A stretch of DNA of 64,000 bases from positions 32,268,494 to 32,332,493 of the forward strand of contig OY804575.1 in assembly GCA_963680875.1 (NCBI GenBank), given 5' to 3'. How positions within the stretch are numbered: position 1 is the stretch's first letter; every line of letters begins with the position of its first letter. Shown piece after piece: positions 57,527 to 64,000 of this stretch. The notes below the pieces were generated by a model. That model was given only the letters and a program-made list of their open reading frames with translations, was not told the origin of the DNA and did no database searches. The position numbers and the translations under genes were made by a program. This DNA comes from Bathymodiolus brooksi. Taxonomy: Eukaryota > Mollusca > Bivalvia > Mytilida > Modiolidae.

Positions 57527-57598
57527 GAGCAGTATGAATTTTGTTACCGCTGCATACAAGAATATCTTAGCAGCGAATCATTGTATGCTAATATGTAA
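57527..57598 (+). CDS. C-terminal exon of a receptor-type protein tyrosine phosphatase
   Basis: After a strong acceptor (TTTCCCTTTCAG) the frame reads EQYEFCYRCIQEYLSSESLY then ANM and TAA. Q/EQYEFCYRA.QEYL.S...YANF is the C-terminal helix of receptor-type tyrosine phosphatases (PTPR family), and the final ANM mirrors ANF. No other phosphatase exon, and no HCSAGVGRTG active-site codons, were found in the 4 kb upstream. It is therefore either the last exon after a long intron or an orphan exon copy. A polyadenylation signal follows at 57689. In bivalves multi-EGF ectodomains are common in such receptors, but the EGF exons here lie on the other strand. Confidence 0.65.
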   Translation, partial: EQYEFCYRCIQEYLSSESLYANM

Positions 57599-57688
57599 AC
57601 ATTTCTCCACAATTGAAATTGAACAATCTTTGCTGTTTTCATGTTGTTGTTTTACTGTGAACATACAGAAATAATGCTTTATGTTCTT

Positions 57689-57694
57689 AATAAA
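57689..57694 (+). terminator. Polyadenylation signal AATAAA
   Basis: AATAAA 91 bases behind the stop of the phosphatase exon, in AT-rich 3' sequence; fits a 3' untranslated region end. Confidence 0.6.
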
Positions 57695-57984
57695 ATTATG
57701 TCTAATAATAGAAAAAACGGACGTCGTCCTCTTTATTCATGGTCAATTCGTTCATTGGACGATAATATATCACCTCTGCTGAGGGTGTTGGATCCAGTCA
57801 TTGTTTTGTTTTGCACCTAGTCACATGATATAAAACATGCAATACCAGCCTTTAGCTTGATTTTATGTGACAAAACATTTCATAGAATACACAAGATTGC
57901 GAAACTCGAATCCTACTAAGCACAGAGTAAAATGTTCCTGTCGTGTGAATGAAATACAAGAAAAAGGGATATTGTATTATTATG

Positions 57985-58090
57985 AAAAGATAATTATATT
58001 TCGATATTGAGTGTACCTGATGGAGGTTATTCCAGAAAGTCGTTGTTCCCAGTAACCTTTATATATACGCTTTTATTAAATAGTGATTGT
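57985..58090 (+). mobile_element. Dispersed repeat R1 fragment
   Basis: ATTGAGTGTACCTGATGGAG, GTTATTCCAGAAAGTCG and ATATACGCTTTTATTA match the R1 core. It lies 190 bp before the satellite begins. Confidence 0.7.
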
Positions 58091-58281
58091 AACCAATTCT
58101 ACCAATATCAACAAAAGGAGCAATCATCTCTGACATCAAATAATTAATTTTATTATACAGCTATAATTTTAATCCAATCAAAAACACCAATTTAAGACAT
58201 GTGACGGTATATTATTTTTCCCGCATTGTACAACCGGAAGCCGTATTGTTTCCGTATTGGACGTCCAATTCCTTTTTTTTT

Positions 58282-61200
58282 TCTAAGGTCACCTATGCCT
58301 GATTGAGATTGATCTTACTTTTAATGAATTGCATCATGTAGGAACTTTAAATGTCTAAGGTCACATATGCCTGATGGAGATTGACCTTACTTTTAATGAA
58401 TTACATCATGTAGGAACTTTAAATGTCTAAGGTCACCTATGCCTGATGGAGATTGATCTTACTTTTAATGAATTACATCATGTAAGAACTTTAAATGTCT
58501 AAGGTCACCTATGCCTGATGGAAATTGATCTTACTTTTAATGAATTACATCATCTAGGAACTTTAAATGTCTAAATTCACCTATGCCTGATGGAGATTGA
58601 CCTTACTTTTAATGAATTACATCATGTAGGAACTTTAAATGTCTAAGGTCACCTATGCCTGATGGAGATTGAACTTACTTTTAATGAATTACATCATGTA
58701 GGAACTCTAAATGTCTAAGGTCACCTATGGCCGATGGAGATTGATCTTACTTTTAATTAATTACATCATGTAGGAACTTTAAATGTCTAAGGTCACCTAT
58801 GCCTGATGAAGATTGACCTTACTTTTATTGAATTACATCATCTAGGAACATTAAATGTCTAAGGTCACCTATGCCTGATGGAGATTGACCTTACTTTTAA
58901 TGAATTACATCATGTAGGAACTTTAAATGTCTAAGGTCACCTATGCCTGAAGGAGACTGATCTTACTTTTAATGAATTACATAATGTTGTAACTTTAAAT
59001 GTCTAAGGTCACCTATGTCTAATGGAGATTGACCTTGCTTTTAATGAATTACATCATGTAGGAACTTTAAATGTCTAAGGTCACCTATGCCTGATGAAGA
59101 TTGACCTTACTTTTATTGAATTACATCATCTAGGAACATTAAATGTCTAAGGTCACCTATGCCTGATGGAGATTGAAATTACTTTTAATGAATTACATCA
59201 TGTAGGAACTTTAAATGTCTAAGGTCACCTATGCCTGATGAAGATTGCCCTTACTTTTATTGAATTACATCATCTAGGAACATTAAATGTCTAAGGTCAC
59301 CTATGCCTGATGGAAATTGACCTTACTTTTAATGAATTACATCATGTACGAACTTTAAATGTCTAAGGTCGCCTATGCCTGATGGAGATTGATCTTACTT
59401 TTAATGAATTGCATCATGTAAAAACTTCAAATGTCTAAGGTCACCTATGCCTGATGGAGATTGATCTTACTTTTAATGAATTACATCATGTAGGAACTTT
59501 AAATGTCTAAGGTCACCTATGTCTGATTGGTATTGACCTTACTTTTAATGAATTACATCATATAGGAACTTTAAATGTCTAAGGTCACCTATGCCTGATG
59601 GAGATTAACCTTACTTTTATTGAATTACATCATGTAGGAACATTAAATGTCTAAGGTCACCTATGCCTGATGGGGATTGAACTTACTTTTAATGAATTAC
59701 ATCATGTAGGAACTTTAAATGTCTAATGTCACCTATGCCTGATGAAGATTGACCTTACATTTAATGAACTACATCATGTAGGAACTTTAAATGTCTAAGC
59801 TCACCTATGTCTGATGGAGATTGACCTTACATTTAATGAATTACATCATGTAGGAACTTTAAATGTCTAAGGTCACCTATGCCTGATGGAGATTGACCTT
59901 ACTTTTAATGAACTACATCATGTAGGAACTTTAAATGTCTAAGCTCACCTATATTTGATGGAGATTGACCTTACTTTTAATGAATTACATCATGTAGGAA
60001 CTTTAAATGTCTAAGGTCACCTATGCCTGATGGAGATTGATCTTACTTTTAATGAATTACATCATGTAGGAACTCTAAATGTCTTAGGTCACATATGGCC
60101 GATGGAGATTGATCTTACTTTTAATTAATTACATCATGTAGGAACATTAAATGTCTAAGGTCACCTATGCCTGATGGAGATTGACCTTACTTTTAATGAA
60201 TTACATCATGTAGGAACTTTAATTGTGTAAGGTCACCTATGCCTGATGGAGATTGACCTTACTTTTAATGAATTACATCATGTAGGAACTTTAAATGTCT
60301 AAGGTCACCTATGCCTGATGGAGACTGATCTTACTTTTAATGAATTACATCATGTAGGAACTTTAAATGTCTAGGGTCATCTATATCTGATGGAAATTGA
60401 CCTTACTTTTAATGAATTACATCATGAACGAACTTTAAATGTCTAAGGTCACCTATGCCTGATGGAGATTGATCTTACTTTTAATGAATTGCATCATGTA
60501 GAAACTTTAAATGTCTAAGGTCACCTATGCCTGAAGGAGATTGATCTTACTTTTAATGAATTACTTCATGTAGGAACTTTAAATGTCTAAGGTCACCTAT
60601 GTCTGATTGGTATTGACCTTACTTTTAATGAATTACATCATATAGGAACTTTAAATGTCTAAGGTCACATATGCCTGATGGAGATTGACCTTACTTTTAT
60701 TGAATTACATCATGTAGGAACATTAAATGTCTAAGGTCACCTATGCCTGATGGAGATTGAACTTACTTTTAATGAATTACATCATGTAGGAACTTTAAAT
60801 GTCTAAGGTCACCTATGCCTGATGGAGATTGACCTTACTTTTAATGAATTACATCATGTAGGAACTTTAAATGTCTAATGTCACCTATGCCTGATGGAGA
60901 TTGACCTTACATTTAATGAACTACATCATGTAGGAACTTTAAATGTCTAAGCTCACCTATGTCTGATGGAGATTGACCTTACATTTAATGAATTACATCA
61001 TGTAGGAACTTTAAATGTCTAAGGTCACCTATGTCTGATGGAGATTGACCTTACTTTTAATGAACTACATCATGTAGGAACTTTAAATGTCTAAGGTCAC
61101 ATATATCTGATGGAGATTGACCTTACTTTTAATGAATTACAAAAAGTAGGAACTTTAAATGTCTAAGGTCACCTATGCCTGATGGAGATTGATCTTACTT

Positions 61201-64000
61201 TTAATGAATTACATCATGTAGGAACTCTAAATGTCTAAGGTCACCTATGGCTGATGGAGATTGATCTTACTTTTAATTAATTACATCATATAGGAACTTT
61301 AAATGTCTAAGGTCACCTATGTCTGATGGAGATTGACCTTACTTTTAATGAATTACATCATGTAGGAACTTTAAATGTCTAAGGTCACCTATGCCTGATG
61401 GTGATTGACCTTACTTGTAATGAATTACATCATGTAGGAACTTTAAATGTCTAAGGTCACCTATGCCTGATGGGGACTGATCTTACTTTTAATGAATTAC
61501 ATAATGTAGTAACTTTAAATGTCTAAGGTCACCTATGTCTAATGGAGATTGACCTTGCTTTTAATGAATTACATCATGTAGGAACTTTAATTGTCTAAGG
61601 TCACCTATGCCTGATGGAGATTGAACTTACTTTTATTGAATTACATCATCTAGGAACATTAAATGTCTAAGGTCACCTATGCCTGATGGAGATTGAACTT
61701 ACTTTCAATGAATTACATCATGTAGGAACTTTAAATGTCTAGGGTCATCTATGCCTGATGGAAATTGACCTTACTTTTAATGAATTACATCATGTACGAA
61801 CTTTAAATGTCTAAGGTCACCTATGCCTGATGGAGATTGATCTTACTTTTAATGAATTGCATCATGTAGAAACTTTAAATGTCAAAGGTCACCTATGCCT
61901 GATGGAGATTGAACTTACTTTTAATGAATTACATCATGTACGAACTTTAAATGTCTAAGGTCACCTATGCCTGATGGAGATTGATCTTACTTTTAATGAA
62001 TTGCTTCATGTAGAAACTTTAAATGTCAAAGGTCACCTATGCCTGATGGCGATTGACCTTACTTTTAATGAATTACATCATGTAGGAACTTTAAATGTCT
62101 AATGTCACCTATGCCTGATGGAGATTGACCTTACTTTTAATGAACTGCATCATGTAGAAACTTTAAATGTCTAATTTCACCTATGCCTTATGGAGATTGA
62201 CCTTACATTTAATGAATTACATCATGTAGGAACTTTAAATGTCTAAGCTCACCTATGTCTGATGGATATTGACCTTACATTTAATGAATTACATCATGTA
62301 GGAACTTTAAATGTCTAAGGTCACCTATGCCTGATGGCGATTGACCTTACTTTTAATGAATTACATCATGTAGGAACTTTAAATGTCTAATGTCACCTAT
62401 GCCTGATGGAGATTGACCTTACTTTTAATGAACTGCATCATGTAGAAACTTTAAATGTCTAATTTCACCTATGCCTGATGGAGATTGACCTTACATTTAA
62501 TGAATTACATCATGTAGGAACTTTAAATGTCTAAGCTCACCTATGTCTGATGGATATTGACCTTACATTTAATGAATTACATCATGAAGGAACTTTAAAT
62601 GTCTAAGGTCACCTATGCCTGATGGAGATTGACCTTACTTTTAATGAACTACATCATGTAGGAACTTTAAATATCTAAGGTCACCTATGTCTGATGGAGA
62701 TTGACCTTACTTTTAATGAATTACAACATGTAGGAACTTTAAATGTCTAAGGTCACCTATGCCTGATGGAGATTGACCTTACTTTTAATGAATTACATCA
62801 TTTAGGAACTTTAGATGTCTAAGGTCACCTATGCTAGATGGAGATTGAACTTACTTTTAATGAATTACATCATGCAGGAACTTTAAATGTCTAAGGTCAC
62901 CTATGTCTGATGGAGATTGACCTTACTATTAATGAATTACATCATGTAGGAACTTTAAATTTCTAAGGTCACCTATGCCTGATGGAGATTAACCTTATAT
63001 GTAATGAACTACATCATGCAGGAACTTTAAATGTCTAAGGTCACCTATGTCTGATGGAGATTGACCTTACTATTAATGAATTACATCATGTAGGAACTTT
63101 AAATGTCTAAGGTCACCTATGCCTAATGGAGATTGACCTTACTTTTAATGAATTACATCATGTAGGAACTTTAAATGTCTAAGGTCACCTATGTCTGATG
63201 GAGATTGATCTTACTTTTAATGAATTACATCATGTAGGAACTTTAAATGTCTAAGGTCACCTATGCCTATTGGAGATTGACCTTACTTTTAATGAATTAC
63301 ATCATGTAGGAACTTTAAATGTCTAAGGTCACCTATGTCTGATGGAGATTGACCTTACTTTTAATGAATTACATCATGTAGGAACTTTAAATGTCTAAGG
63401 TCACCTATGCCTGATGGTGATTGACCTTACTTGTAATGAATTACATCATGTAGGAACTTTAAATGTCTAAGGTCACCTATGCCTGATGGAAATTGATCTT
63501 ACTTTTAATGAATTACATCATCTAGGAACTTTAAATGTCTAAGGTCACCTATGCCTAATGGAGATTGACCTTACTTTTAATGAATTACATCATGTAGGAA
63601 CTTTAAATGTCTAAGGCCACCTATGCCTGATGGGGACTGATCTTACTTTTAATGAATTACATAATGTAGTAACTTTAAATGTCTAAGGTCACCTATGTCT
63701 AATGGAGATTGACTTTGCTTTTAATGAATTACATCATGTAGGAACTTTAATTGTCTAAGGTCACCTATGCCTGATGGAGATTGACCTTACTTTTATTGAA
63801 TTACATCATCTAGGAACATTAAATGTCTAAGGTCACCTATGCCTGATGGAGATTGAACTTACTTTCAATGAATTACATCATGTAGGAACTTTAAATGTCT
63901 AGGGTCATCTATGCCTGATGGAAATTGACCTTACTTTTAATGAATTACATCATGTACGAACTTTAAATGTCTAAGGTCACCTATGCCTGATGGAGATTGA
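58282..64000. repeat. 72-bp satellite DNA, about 79 units, open at the window end
   Basis: Unit: TCTAAGGTCACCTATGCCTG, ATGGAGATTGACCTTACTTT, TAATGAATTACATCATGTAG, GAACTTTAAATG (72 bp). It begins at 58282, directly after a T-run. Units starting at 61018 and 63970 are exactly 38 and 79 periods from the first, so no net insertion or deletion accumulated over 5.7 kb. Unit variants recur in blocks (for example ACATAATGTAGTAACT at 61499 and 63659, 30 units apart), which shows higher-order structure. Each unit contains the inverted pair TAAGGTCA and TGACCTTA with an 18-base gap. Confidence 0.96.

Overview
This is a metazoan nuclear genome window, most likely from a bivalve mollusc. It is AT-rich, genes are split into small exons with GT-AG introns and phase-1 EGF modules, and tRNA-derived SINEs, degraded reverse transcriptases, minisatellites and a 5.7 kb satellite fill the space between exons. 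Several dispersed families resemble repeats I associate with mussel-type bivalves; that is memory of the families, not a search. Nothing is prokaryotic.

Layout. (1) About 1-11 kb: no gene recognised; dispersed repeat R1 (my label), one copy split by a 784-bp foldback transposon with a clean 7-bp target duplication, SINEs and a 47-bp tandem array. (2) About 11-27 kb, minus strand: exons of a secreted or membrane protein with an N-terminal fucolectin/tachylectin-like (FTP) domain followed by MEGF-type EGF modules. Some exons are intact (11.1, 15.4, 21.0, 23.3 kb). Others carry a stop, a frameshift or an 11-bp deletion, so the locus looks decayed or is a mixture of live and dead exon duplicates. 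(3) About 27-36 kb: repeats, a dead DIRS-order reverse transcriptase fragment, and a dead LINE whose endonuclease ends in a second 47-bp satellite array. (4) 38.8-53.5 kb, plus strand: five exons of a METTL27 (WBSCR27)-like class I methyltransferase. Its SAM-binding exon lies in a 1,409-bp tandem duplication, its introns hold two different 41-bp minisatellites, and the long intron after exon 2 contains, on the opposite strand, a Ngaro/DIRS-order tyrosine-recombinase retrotransposon (gag, RT-RNase H, recombinase) with an SGNH-hydrolase ORF upstream of gag. (5) 53.6-58.2 kb: a 37-bp minisatellite interrupted by a 768-bp element (R2), a SINE, more R1, and an isolated C-terminal exon of a receptor-type protein tyrosine phosphatase. 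(6) 58.28-64 kb: a 72-bp satellite, about 79 units in constant register, running off the end.

Two themes connect the parts. First, the 72-bp satellite monomer matches one end of dispersed repeat R1, so the satellite probably grew from a mobile element. Second, single-base frameshifts, most beside homopolymers, interrupt otherwise well conserved reading frames in unrelated genes and elements. This raises the possibility of assembly indels in addition to true decay. No promoters, operators or RNA genes could be supported.
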